Below are positions 16,076-23,732 of a stretch of DNA of 38,652 bases, one piece after another. Source of the DNA: an uncultured Eubacterium sp. Its GTDB lineage: Bacteria; Bacillota; Clostridia; Lachnospirales; Lachnospiraceae. The stretch covers positions 1-38,652 of the forward strand of contig CAJUIL010000037.1 in NCBI GenBank assembly GCA_910586225.1, in the 5' to 3' direction. The position numbers and the translations under genes are program-made. Under the pieces are notes generated by a model. It worked only from the letters and a program-made list of their open reading frames with translations. It did no database searches and was not told the DNA's origin. Position 1 is the stretch's first letter. Every line of letters begins with the position of its first letter.

Positions 16076-17962
16076 ATGAAAATATCAAGTGTAACAAAAA
16101 CAATTTTTAGATCCGTTTTGAAAGGCAGATCGGTTCTCATAATGACTGTTTTTTTGCTGCTGCACACAGTGATGCCCGCATATGCGCAGCAAATCAGCGC
16201 GGTTTCTGAGAAAACGCGGTCAGAAAGTGCAGAAGAACTAAAAGCGGAAGAAAAGCGCAGGGAAGAAGAACCGAAAGCGGATGAGGAGCGCCAGGAAGAA
16301 GAACCGAAAGTGGATGTGAACCGGGAGGAAGAAGAACCGGAGGCTGAAACGGGAGCTGTATCTGGAGCAGAGCAAGGCGTATATACTGACAGTCAAGGTG
16401 TCATATATGCCTTGGATGGAGATGGCTGCTATGTGTCCGGCTATACGGAAGACGTGCTGAGCGCTGTTGCGATCCCAAAGGAGCTGCGGGCAGAGGACAG
16501 CTCGTATGTAGTAAAGGGGATCCAAAAACAGGCGTTTGCAAAGTGCAGCCGTTTGAAAAAGATAGAAATTTCAAACAGTGTAAATGATATCGGCAAAGGT
16601 ACGTTTTCCGGATGCAGCAATTTAGCTTCCATATCGGTCATACCAGCGGAATACAGCTTAAAAGCAAATGAGAAAGCAAGTACAGTTGGCATCCGCATAA
16701 ACAGCGTACTGTTTGGGGAAGCCAAGGAAGTGCGTCTGCTGCTCAGCAAAGAGCTGGTCACGCAAGCAGCCGCACAAAAAGCAGCGGAACAAATCGTGCT
16801 CTCGGTACAGGCAGACAGCAGCGGTGACGGGACGCGGTATGCGGTACCGGAACAAATAGAATTTGATGCGGATGCTGTCAAAGCGCTTGCAAGGTGCGGG
16901 AAAGACCTAAAGGTAAGATTGACAGATACCGATGGGGAAAAATATTATGTAACAATGGACAAAAAGAATCTCAAGCAGGTAAGCGGAAGCTGGAAGTTAA
17001 AGCTTCGGAAGCAAAAAACGGACCGTACAACCGGAAATTTAAAAGCAGACCTTCAAAAAGCATACAAGAAAAATGGAATTTCCGAAAAGAAAACGCTGAT
17101 CTGTCAAATGACGCTTGCCGGCGGAGCAAAGGCGGGTGCTGAAATCGTCCTGCCTGTCAAACAGCTGCTGGCTATGCAGGCGGGCAGCGAGATTTATGTA
17201 TACCGCTATTCCAAAAGCAAACGGGACTTTCTTACGGTATTGTATCATCCGGCGGTTGTCAGTAAGCAGGGGAATGTGAGGCTTTCCGTGGACAAAGGCG
17301 GTGTTTATATCTTATCTGCAAAGCCGTTTCAGTATCTATGCAGGAAGCTTACGAATACATGGATTACAGAAGCAGGCAGCACCTATTATCTAGACCAGAA
17401 CGGGCAGCCTGTCTGCGGATGGAAAAAGCTGGGACAGGACTATTATTATTTTGACCGGGAAAATGGGAAGCAGGCTGCGGGGCGTATCGTAGACGGTATC
17501 CGGCTCACGAAAAGCGGGCAGGCAGTAGCGACAAACGCAAATGTCCAGAAGATACAGACTATGATAAAAGCACGTAATATCGTATTACAGATCACAAAAC
17601 CAGAGGACACATTGGAAGAGAAGATCAGAAAGTGTTTTTTATGGGTCTTTCAATTTCCATATAAGCAGTATCGAAGGCTGAACCCGATCTACCGGCAGGA
17701 GGGCTGGGAAGTTATCTTTGCAAACGATATTTTTGACCGACATCAGGGATGCTGCGTATCTGAGGCGTCTGCAACAGCGTTCTTATTCCACGAGTGCGGC
17801 TGCGAAACCGTATATGTGGCTACCGATACCGGCCATGCGTGGGTGGAGCTCAACGGCAGGGTATATGACCCGCTGTTTGCAGAAGCACGCGGATTTGACA
17901 ACTACTATAACAGGTCGTATGAGGGATATGGAATGTATGCTGTTGTAAAGCATAAAATCTGA
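16076..17962 (+). CDS. Secreted LRR / glucan-binding repeat / transglutaminase protein
   Basis: A 628-residue exported protein, last gene of the operon. A signal peptide ends near residue 38 (MPAYAQQ). Residues 48-92 form a highly acidic stretch of repeated EEEPKA-type units. Residues about 128-195 are a BspA-like leucine-rich repeat part (AFAKCSRLKKIEISNSVNDIG). Residues about 200-420 form a beta-rich middle. Residues about 432-490 contain two choline/glucan-binding-type repeats (YYLDQNGQPVCGWKK and YYYFDRENGKQAAGR), and residues 500-628 a transglutaminase-like domain with likely triad C560 (GCCVSEA), H587 and D598. It may bind the wall polymer and modify surface proteins. ATG 16076 is chosen over the upstream TTG because GAGGGG lies before it. 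Confidence 0.75.
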   Translation: MKISSVTKTIFRSVLKGRSVLIMTVFLLLHTVMPAYAQQISAVSEKTRSESAEELKAEEKRREEEPKADEERQEEEPKVDVNREEEEPEAETGAVSGAEQGVYTDSQGVIYALDGDGCYVSGYTEDVLSAVAIPKELRAEDSSYVVKGIQKQAFAKCSRLKKIEISNSVNDIGKGTFSGCSNLASISVIPAEYSLKANEKASTVGIRINSVLFGEAKEVRLLLSKELVTQAAAQKAAEQIVLSVQADSSGDGTRYAVPEQIEFDADAVKALARCGKDLKVRLTDTDGEKYYVTMDKKNLKQVSGSWKLKLRKQKTDRTTGNLKADLQKAYKKNGISEKKTLICQMTLAGGAKAGAEIVLPVKQLLAMQAGSEIYVYRYSKSKRDFLTVLYHPAVVSKQGNVRLSVDKGGVYILSAKPFQYLCRKLTNTWITEAGSTYYLDQNGQPVCGWKKLGQDYYYFDRENGKQAAGRIVDGIRLTKSGQAVATNANVQKIQTMIKARNIVLQITKPEDTLEEKIRKCFLWVFQFPYKQYRRLNPIYRQEGWEVIFANDIFDRHQGCCVSEASATAFLFHECGCETVYVATDTGHAWVELNGRVYDPLFAEARGFDNYYNRSYEGYGMYAVVKHKI

Positions 17963-17980
17963 TCCTTCATATTCATAGAA

Positions 17981-18021
17981 TGCGCTGCGGCGCCAGACAT
18001 AGATGGGCGCGAGGCAGCGCA
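17981..18021 (+). terminator. GC-rich hairpin after the surface operon
   Basis: TGCGCTGC (17981-17988) pairs perfectly with GCAGCGCA (18014-18021), with an inner GGCGCC/GGGCGC helix. There is no T-run. It lies 19 bases after the last gene of the operon and may end or stabilise the transcript. Confidence 0.4.
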
Positions 18022-18041
18022 AAGGTGCCGTTGGAGAAGGC

Positions 18042-18359
18042 TTATACGCTGCGCTTGATCTCAAGCAGCAGGAGCACCAGGCTGATGCCCATCAAGATAT
18101 GCCCGATGCCGGCGATACCGGAAATTGCCGCGTCCATGCCTGAGGAAAGCGCAGGTACGAGTACTTGGGCCACGCCTCTTGTGACAAACTTCTTACGATT
18201 TCGTTGTACAACTGCACTCTTAAATGCTTTCATCATAGCTGGTGACAATTCTTCACAATCCTCATCAAAATTAATAGGACTTCTTTTTGCATCTTCAACT
18301 TCTTTAAGTTGCTCTTCCGTAGGTTTTTGTCCACTCTAAATAATTAATGTTTTGGTCAT
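18042..18359 (-). pseudogene. BrnA-like antitoxin, nonsense-disrupted and fused to a foreign tail
   Basis: The frame starts at ATG 18359 inside the end of the toxin gene, reads MTKTLII and meets TAG at codon 8 (18338-18336). It then continues as SGQKPTEEQLKEVEDAKR, later FDEDCEELSPAMMKAF and VVQRNRKK, which matches small antitoxins paired with BrnT. Instead of ending after RNRKK, the frame runs on through GC-rich DNA coding for a hydrophobic segment (GIAGIGHILMGISLVLLLLEI) and stops at 18042. The junction near 18180 therefore looks like a recombination point. Function as antitoxin is probably lost unless an internal start is used. Confidence 0.6.
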
Positions 18360-18586
18360 AATAAAGCTCCTTTTCTGTATTTGTTGCAAGTCTGGCTGAA
18401 ATTAACCTAATCGTTTCTTTTCTTTCCGTGAATACTACAAACAATACATCTCCAACCTTTCCTATCGCTATATATCTATCCTCATCAACTCTATGCTCAA
18501 AATCAAACATTTCGATATAATAAGGGTCATCAAACACATATGCTGCTGTTTCAAAAAAATTTATTTTCATCCCACTCAAATTTCAT
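18304..18586 (-). pseudogene. BrnT-like toxin with internal deletion and frameshift
   Basis: The start MKFEWDENK (ATG 18586) is the usual BrnT N-terminus, but the frame meets TGA after two more codons. In the next frame the rest of the toxin follows: FETAAYVFDDPYYIEMFDFE, EDRYIAIGKVGDVLFVVFTER and IRLISARLATNTEKELYY, matching the conserved BrnT core. About ten residues around the usual KKHGISF segment are missing, so a deletion of roughly 30 bases plus a frame change inactivated it. BrnT is a ribonuclease toxin neutralised by the adjacent antitoxin. Confidence 0.65.
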
Positions 18587-18621
18587 TTTCGACAATTCAT
18601 TCTTAAGTTTTTTATATTAAC

Positions 18622-18650
18622 AGTATATCATCAAATAACAAGTCTATCAA
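18622..18650 (-). promoter_or_regulatory. Promoter of the decayed toxin-antitoxin pair
   Basis: On the minus strand, -35 TTGATA (18650-18645), 17 bases, -10 TATACT (18627-18622). It is well formed although both downstream genes are damaged. Confidence 0.55.
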
Positions 18651-18758
18651 ATACATTTTCCCTAATTTCTTTTTCGGTTATATTAAAGAAAATAGACGGA
18701 AGTTTCTGTATAGCGGTTTAGCATGGTGCTGTCAAGTATAAAAAAGGATTCCGCTTGC

Positions 18759-18798
18759 TTGACAAGAATATGAATTTGGAGTATATTAAAATTAATTT
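18759..18798 (+). promoter_or_regulatory. Promoter of the LacI-type regulator with candidate operator
   Basis: -35 TTGACA (18759-18764), a 17-base spacer and -10 TATATT (18782-18787). The perfect palindrome AAATTAATTT at 18789-18798 lies where transcription starts and recurs exactly at 20091-20100 upstream of the transporter operon, so it is a candidate site for autoregulation. The AT-rich context makes the operator part tentative. Confidence 0.6.
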
Positions 18799-18845
18799 AA
18801 AATGATTAATTTATTCAATTTTTATTTCAAGTAATGGGGGAACAT

Positions 18846-19871
18846 ATGGCTAAAGATGTGACTTTGGCGGATATCGCTGCGAAAATAGGAGTGAGTACAG
18901 TTGCAGTCTCCAAGGCGCTGACAGGAAAACCAGGAGTCAGCGATGAGCTTAGGGTCCGCATCAAGCAGGCGGCGGAACGGATGGGATATATATCCAGTAC
19001 AACCGGAAGGTCAGCGGTTACGGAAACCGGAAATATCGGGGTGATCATTCCGGAAATATATTATGGCTATACCTTTTCCTTTTATGGGCAGTTGTATGAG
19101 AAGGTAGTAAGGGCGTTGTATGAGAATAAATACTACGGTATTTTAGAGCTGCTCACAAAACAAGACGAAATGGATGGAAATATACCAAAGGTGCTGCGCG
19201 ACTGGAAGGTGGACGGGGTCATCTTTATGGGGCAGGTGGAGGAGAGCTATATTCGCAAAATTGTGAGCGAGTCGGAGCTGCCGGTGTTTTTCCTGGATAC
19301 GTACAGGCCGTCTGTCGCGGTCGATACGGTTGTCTCGGATGGCTATTACGGCACGTTTATGCTGACGGATCATCTGATCCGGCGTGGGCACAGAAAGCTT
19401 GGATTTGTCGGAAACATTGACGCTACAGACAGCATTGCGGATCGGTTCTGGGGATATCGAAAAGCGCTGCAGTATCATCATATTGCATTTGAAAGCAGCT
19501 GGGAAATACCCGACCGCAGCCAGTATGGAAATATTGAAGAGAGGATCTTAACGGAATACAACGGACTGGACGCTTATGTATGTAATTGTGACCATGCCGC
19601 GTACATCGTTATTCGGGATTTGGAACGGATGGGATATTCCGTACCAGAGGATGTGTCAGTCGTTGGGTTCGATGATTTTCTGCCTACTGATTGGGGAAGG
19701 GGTGTGGACCGGATCACCTCCTACAGTGTCAATATGGAGCTGATGGCGGAAACGTGTGTGAAATCTATGATCAAAAAGATCCGGCATGAGAAATATGTGG
19801 AAGGCATTCAGATCGTGACCGGCAGGATTGTTGAAAAAGAAACGGTAAAAGACCGGATCGTATTGGAGTAA
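18846..19871 (+). CDS. LacI-family transcriptional regulator of the mannan operon
   Basis: A 341-residue regulator. Residues 1-55 form the LacI helix-turn-helix and hinge (VTLADIAAKIGVSTVAVSKALTG and ERMGYI). The remainder is a periplasmic-binding-protein-like sensor domain (NIGVIIPEIYYGYTFSFYGQLYEKV, VVGFDDFLPTDWGRGVDRITSY). Such regulators respond to a sugar, here presumably a manno-oligosaccharide or its product. ATG 18846 is chosen because GGGGGA lies just before it; the ATG at 18834 has no ribosome site. It is transcribed alone and followed by a terminator, and the transporter genes start 540 bases downstream. Confidence 0.88.
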   Translation: MAKDVTLADIAAKIGVSTVAVSKALTGKPGVSDELRVRIKQAAERMGYISSTTGRSAVTETGNIGVIIPEIYYGYTFSFYGQLYEKVVRALYENKYYGILELLTKQDEMDGNIPKVLRDWKVDGVIFMGQVEESYIRKIVSESELPVFFLDTYRPSVAVDTVVSDGYYGTFMLTDHLIRRGHRKLGFVGNIDATDSIADRFWGYRKALQYHHIAFESSWEIPDRSQYGNIEERILTEYNGLDAYVCNCDHAAYIVIRDLERMGYSVPEDVSVVGFDDFLPTDWGRGVDRITSYSVNMELMAETCVKSMIKKIRHEKYVEGIQIVTGRIVEKETVKDRIVLE

Positions 19872-19888
19872 AACGTATTGGAGTAAAA
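19859..19888 (+). repeat. 15-bp tandem duplication at the regulator's stop codon
   Basis: CGTATTGGAGTAAAA occurs twice back to back (19859-19873 and 19874-19888). The stop TAA is in the first unit, so the second unit is non-coding. It looks like a recent slippage duplication. Confidence 0.7.
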
Positions 19889-19943
19889 ATAGAACGAATG
19901 GATATGGATCACGCTGCCGCATTTGCGGTGCGTGTGTGTTGAC

Positions 19944-19970
19944 TGCCAGGGATCACCCTGGCATATTTTT
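19944..19970 (+). terminator. Rho-independent terminator of the LacI gene
   Basis: TGCCAGGG (19944-19951) pairs with CCCTGGCA (19956-19963) across a 4-base loop, followed by TATTTTTG. Confidence 0.85.
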
Positions 19971-19980
19971 GTTGGCGAAA

Positions 19981-20017
19981 GGGGCTGTCATGAAAGAGAT
20001 GCATTCATGGCAGCTCC
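19981..20017 (+). terminator. Second hairpin downstream of the regulator
   Basis: GGGGCTGTCATGAA pairs with TTCATGGCAGCTCC (20004-20017) apart from one mismatch or wobble each side, followed by TTAAATTTTGC. It may be a back-up terminator. Confidence 0.5.
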
Positions 20018-20065
20018 TTAAATTTTGCATTTATTAAATAAACACGTATCCATGCAAGATTTGGT

Positions 20066-20100
20066 TAACGAAAATATGTGAAGTAGTATAAAATTAATTT
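20066..20100 (+). promoter_or_regulatory. Possible upstream promoter with shared palindrome
   Basis: -35-like TTAACG and -10-like TATAAA (20087-20092), 16 bases apart, are overlapped at the 3' side by the palindrome AAATTAATTT (20091-20100), identical to the one just after the regulator's -10. If real, it would give a long leader of about 300 bases before the binding-protein gene. Confidence 0.35.
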
Positions 20101-20183
20101 GTTTTAATCAACAAGTTAATAAAAATGGGTTTATAAACATAAAGCGAATTAAAATATAAGCAAACTACTTACCGGAGATTATA

Positions 20184-20223
20184 TATAATACACAAAAATA
20201 AGTGGTATATTTTGTGTATTATA
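20184..20223. promoter_or_regulatory. Perfect 14-bp inverted repeat upstream of the transporter operon
   Basis: TATAATACACAAAA (20184-20197) and its exact complement TTTTGTGTATTATA (20210-20223) are separated by 12 bases. It lies 31 bases upstream of the -35 at 20254. It could be an operator for a dimeric regulator or a leader hairpin if transcription starts further upstream. No T-run follows, which argues against a terminator. Confidence 0.6.
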
Positions 20224-20253
20224 GCAAAATTAAATACAAGGCATAATAATTCG

Positions 20254-20280
20254 TTGACTTTGTTTGTTAACTTATATAAT
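20254..20280 (+). promoter_or_regulatory. Promoter of the mannan transporter operon
   Basis: -35 TTGACT (20254-20259) and -10 TATAAT (20275-20280) are separated by only 15 bases, shorter than optimal, as often seen where an activator is needed. It lies about 130 bases before the binding-protein start. Confidence 0.5.
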
Positions 20281-20360
20281 TAAAATAAATCAAAAGAGAT
20301 TAATAAAAATAAACAATACTGACGAAGGTTTCACATATGCTTTGCTGAAAGTGCAGATGA

Positions 20361-20377
20361 TAAGGCTTTAAGCCTTA
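20361..20377. promoter_or_regulatory. 17-bp palindrome in the leader of the transporter operon
   Basis: TAAGGCTT-T-AAGCCTTA, 33 bases before the ATG at 20410 and downstream of the promoter. It could be a repressor roadblock site or a small RNA hairpin. Confidence 0.4.
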
Positions 20378-20409
20378 AAATAAATTAATAAAAAGAAAAG
20401 GAGATTATT

Positions 20410-21789
20410 ATGAATAACAAAATTTTCAAAAGAATGCTTTGTGCATCGCTAGCGGCAGCTATGATGGTTCCAATGGCAGCCTGCGGGTCCGAACCGGAAG
20501 GTTCAGGCGACAAGGAAGAAGCAATGGATGTTACACTTGATCAGATCAAGCTTGGAGAGGATTATACGGATATCAAGGCGGATCTGAAGTTCCTGACGCA
20601 TAAGACCGATGTGGTGGATACAACATTTGCAAATTACATAACCGAATTTCAAAAATTATATCCGAATATCAACATTGAATATGAAGGCATTACCTCATAT
20701 GCGGACGATATTACCACACGGCTTACAACAGGCGACTGGGGCGATATTTGTATGGTTCCTACTTCAGTGGATAAGAAAGAGCTCTCAAATTATTTTACAA
20801 AGCTTGGCGATAAAGCAGAGCTTGCCAAGTCTTATGAAGAAAATATGCTGAATAATTTTATGTATCAGGATGTCGTATATGGAATCCCATCTATGGCAAA
20901 TGTGCAGGGGATCATTTACAACAAAAAAGTATTTGAAGAGGCAGGGGTCACGGAGCTGCCGAAAACACCGGATGAGTTTTTGACGGCGCTTGCGGCTATC
21001 AAAGAAAAAACAGATGCAATCCCGCTTTATACGAATTTTGCCGCAGGCTGGACAATGACGGCATGGGATGCATATATAGACGGCGGCGCGACCGGAGATC
21101 CGGATTTTGTAAATACCGGTATTACGAAAGGACAGAACCCGTTTTCTGACAGAGGAGATGGAACAGGGCCATATGCTGTTTACAATGTCCTTTATGAAGC
21201 GGTAAAAAGAGGGCTTACCGAGGATGATCCGACGACAACCGACTGGGAAGGCAGCAAAGGAAAGCTGAACAATGGTGAGATTGCCTGCATGGCGCTTGGA
21301 TCCTGGTCTGTAGTACAGATCCAGCAGGCGGGTGACAATGCGGCGGATATTGGGTATATGACTTTCCCGATTTCTGTAGATGGGAAGCAGTATATCTCAG
21401 CAGGACCGGATTATTGCTACGGCATTAACTGCAACAGCTCCAGGGATGAGCAGATTGCCGCTATGTGCTATATCAAATGGCTGGTAGAGGAATCCGGATT
21501 TGCACAGGGTGAAGGCGGACTTTCGATCGTGATCGGCGACGAATATCCGGATGCTTTGAAAACACTGGACGGCGTAGAGCTTGTGATAAACAATCCTTCA
21601 GCGGCCGGAGAAGAAAACCTGTTTAATGATATTAACAACGATTCCGAACTGGGTCTGAATGTATCAGGCGCCGTTCCAAAGGAAATCGTGGAAGAGGCCG
21701 TTGCCGGGACGAAAACAATGGAAGAAATGACGGCGGAATGGAATGAGAAATGGACGGCTGCCCAGGAATCAAATGGCGTGGAGCGCTGA
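20410..21789 (+). CDS. Sugar ABC transporter solute-binding lipoprotein
   Basis: A 459-residue extracellular binding protein of the family-1 sugar type. The signal peptide ends in the lipobox MAAC, with the lipidated Cys near residue 25, followed by an acidic linker. The body shows the usual features (ITEFQKLYPNINIEYEG, WGDICMVPTS, GIPSMANVQGIIYNKKVFEEAGV, KLNNGEIACMALGSWS). In the related Roseburia locus this protein captures acetylated manno-oligosaccharides for import. The two permease genes follow directly, and no ATPase gene is present, so a shared MsmK-type ATPase elsewhere probably powers uptake, as is common in Firmicutes. AAAGGAG precedes the ATG. Confidence 0.88.
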   Translation: MNNKIFKRMLCASLAAAMMVPMAACGSEPEGSGDKEEAMDVTLDQIKLGEDYTDIKADLKFLTHKTDVVDTTFANYITEFQKLYPNINIEYEGITSYADDITTRLTTGDWGDICMVPTSVDKKELSNYFTKLGDKAELAKSYEENMLNNFMYQDVVYGIPSMANVQGIIYNKKVFEEAGVTELPKTPDEFLTALAAIKEKTDAIPLYTNFAAGWTMTAWDAYIDGGATGDPDFVNTGITKGQNPFSDRGDGTGPYAVYNVLYEAVKRGLTEDDPTTTDWEGSKGKLNNGEIACMALGSWSVVQIQQAGDNAADIGYMTFPISVDGKQYISAGPDYCYGINCNSSRDEQIAAMCYIKWLVEESGFAQGEGGLSIVIGDEYPDALKTLDGVELVINNPSAAGEENLFNDINNDSELGLNVSGAVPKEIVEEAVAGTKTMEEMTAEWNEKWTAAQESNGVER

Positions 21790-21847
21790 TAATTAAGGAG
21801 GCGGGGAGAAAATCTCCGACTTTGCCGGAAAGAAAGGAGAAAGGTTC

Positions 21848-22825
21848 ATGAGTGAAAAAAAGAGCTTCAAAGCATGGATTCAGTCAGGAAAAGTAAACCG
21901 TAATCTCTGCATTTTTACATTTATGCTTGTGCCGGTGGCATTACTGGTTGTTTTTACCTATATCCCATTTTTTAAAATGATCGGGTTTAGCTTTTACGAT
22001 ATGAAATATATTGGGGAACGGGAATTTGTCGGATTGAAAAATTACGTGGAAGTGTTTACGAGAAAAGACTGTTTCCAGGCATTAAAGCTAAGCTTGTACT
22101 ATATTGCAGCTTCCTTTGTACAGCTTGGACTTGCGCTTTATTTTGCTTCTGTTTTGAGTTTCAAAATTAAAGGAAGCGGGATTTTTAAAGGGCTTATGTT
22201 TTTCCCTTATCTTGTATGCGGCATTGCGGTTGGTTTTATTTTTAAGTTTTTTTATACGAGAGGCTTTGTGCTGGATACGGTGCTTCAGTGGTGCGGCTTT
22301 GAGCTGGATCAGCTTCCTTACTGGCTTAAGGATACGAGCATCAATAATATTTCCGTTGCGGCGACCTCCATATGGAGGTATATGGGACAGGGAATGGTCA
22401 TGTTTATAGGGGCCATTATGTCTGTGGATGCTTCGCTTTATGAAGCGGCTGATATTGACGGGGCAAACAGCTTTCAGAAGTTTATTTATATGATTCTGCC
22501 GAATATCAAGACGATCATCGTTCTGAATATGATCCTTTCCATTACAGGCTCTTTGAGCGTGTTTGAGCCGCCATATGTAATTACCGGCGGTGATTTTGGA
22601 ACAGGTACTTATTTTGTCATTATGAACAGGCTGGCGCATGAGAGCCAGAAGGTAGGGCTTGCATCTGCGATGGCAGTCGTGCTGCTCATACTGATCATTC
22701 TAGCGACGATGATCCAGAAGTGGATCGAAAAATATTACTTCGGCGTAGGGGATATGGAACCGCTGCGCGAGGTCAGAAGGCGTAAAAAACGCCAGGCAAT
22801 GACGGCGAAAGGAGGCGTACGATAA
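21848..22825 (+). CDS. Sugar ABC transporter permease (MalF/UgpA-type)
   Basis: A 325-residue inner-membrane permease with about six helices. The cytoplasmic ATPase-contact loop is visible as YEAADIDGANSFQKFIYMILPNIK (the EAA motif), near residue 200. It starts after an AGGAGAAAGG ribosome site and overlaps the next permease gene by one base (TAATG), showing translational coupling. Together with its partner it forms the channel for the oligosaccharide delivered by the lipoprotein upstream. The basic C-terminal tail (REVRRRKKRQAM) is unusual but not unexpected. Confidence 0.88.
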   Translation: MSEKKSFKAWIQSGKVNRNLCIFTFMLVPVALLVVFTYIPFFKMIGFSFYDMKYIGEREFVGLKNYVEVFTRKDCFQALKLSLYYIAASFVQLGLALYFASVLSFKIKGSGIFKGLMFFPYLVCGIAVGFIFKFFYTRGFVLDTVLQWCGFELDQLPYWLKDTSINNISVAATSIWRYMGQGMVMFIGAIMSVDASLYEAADIDGANSFQKFIYMILPNIKTIIVLNMILSITGSLSVFEPPYVITGGDFGTGTYFVIMNRLAHESQKVGLASAMAVVLLILIILATMIQKWIEKYYFGVGDMEPLREVRRRKKRQAMTAKGGVR

Positions 22826-23670
22826 TGTCAAAGGGAAAAACAAAAAGCATTGTTGTGACAGTTTTGAAATATTTCACATTGATCCTTGGAGGGTTTATCT
22901 CCGTGCTTCCGATCGTAGTCTGTGTGATTACAGCGTTTAAAACGCCGGAAGAATATGCGTCGACTAACGTTATGACGCTTCCGAAGAGCTGGTTTTATTT
23001 TGAGAACTTTATCCAGGCATGGAAACAGGCGAATATGGGCGTTGCGTTCCGCAATTCGATCATTATCCTGGTCTGTGTGCTGGCAGGCTCTATTATGACG
23101 GGCTCCATGCTGGCTTATGTGCTCAGCCGTTTTAAATTCAAAGGCAACGGGCTGGTGCGCAATATGTTCCTGTTTGCTTCGCTGCTGCCGGGTATCGCGA
23201 TGCAGGTGTCTGTATATCAGATCATGTACAGCCTTGGATGGATCAATTTTTTGCCAGGATATATCATTATGATGTGCGGTACGGATATTATTTCCATTTA
23301 TATCTTTATCCAGTTTTTTGAAAATATTCCGGATTCCCTGGATGAATCGGCGATCATGGATGGATGTACGTATTTCGGCGTATTTTTCCGGATCCTGTTC
23401 CCGCTGTTAAAGCCGGCGATCGTAACGGTTATGATCTTAAAAGGTGTAGGCGTTTATAACGAATATTATACGGCCAATCTTTACCTGCAGGATAAAAACA
23501 GGCTGGTTACGGTTGCGACGTCGTTGTTTAAGTTTACCGGGCCGTTGGGGAATCAGTACAATTATATTTGCGCAGGCGTTATTATTACGATGCTGCCGGC
23601 GCTGCTCGTATTTATCATTTGTCAGAAACAGATCTACGGCGGACTGGCTGCCGGGGCTGTCAAAGGGTAG
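22825..23670 (+). CDS. Sugar ABC transporter permease (MalG/UgpE-type)
   Basis: A 281-residue permease, the second channel subunit. Helices cover most of its length, and the EAA loop reads LDESAIMDGCTYFGVFFRILFPLLKPA, around residues 170-196. The C-terminus KQIYGGLAAGAVKG is the usual end of MalG-type permeases. Its ATG overlaps the stop of the preceding permease. The GH130 gene begins 62 bases downstream, so transport and intracellular breakdown are on one message. Confidence 0.9.
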   Translation: MSKGKTKSIVVTVLKYFTLILGGFISVLPIVVCVITAFKTPEEYASTNVMTLPKSWFYFENFIQAWKQANMGVAFRNSIIILVCVLAGSIMTGSMLAYVLSRFKFKGNGLVRNMFLFASLLPGIAMQVSVYQIMYSLGWINFLPGYIIMMCGTDIISIYIFIQFFENIPDSLDESAIMDGCTYFGVFFRILFPLLKPAIVTVMILKGVGVYNEYYTANLYLQDKNRLVTVATSLFKFTGPLGNQYNYICAGVIITMLPALLVFIICQKQIYGGLAAGAVKG

Positions 23671-23732
23671 AACAGACGCGGAAGCGTTGAAAAAAGAAAG
23701 GCAAAAAGACAAAAAATCGGAGGGATCGTGAA

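Noticed and set aside
21136..21150. Single CGTTTTCTG-like AgrA half-box (also near 34602)
   Set aside because: Both are single copies inside coding sequence without a partner 20-21 bases away or a promoter.
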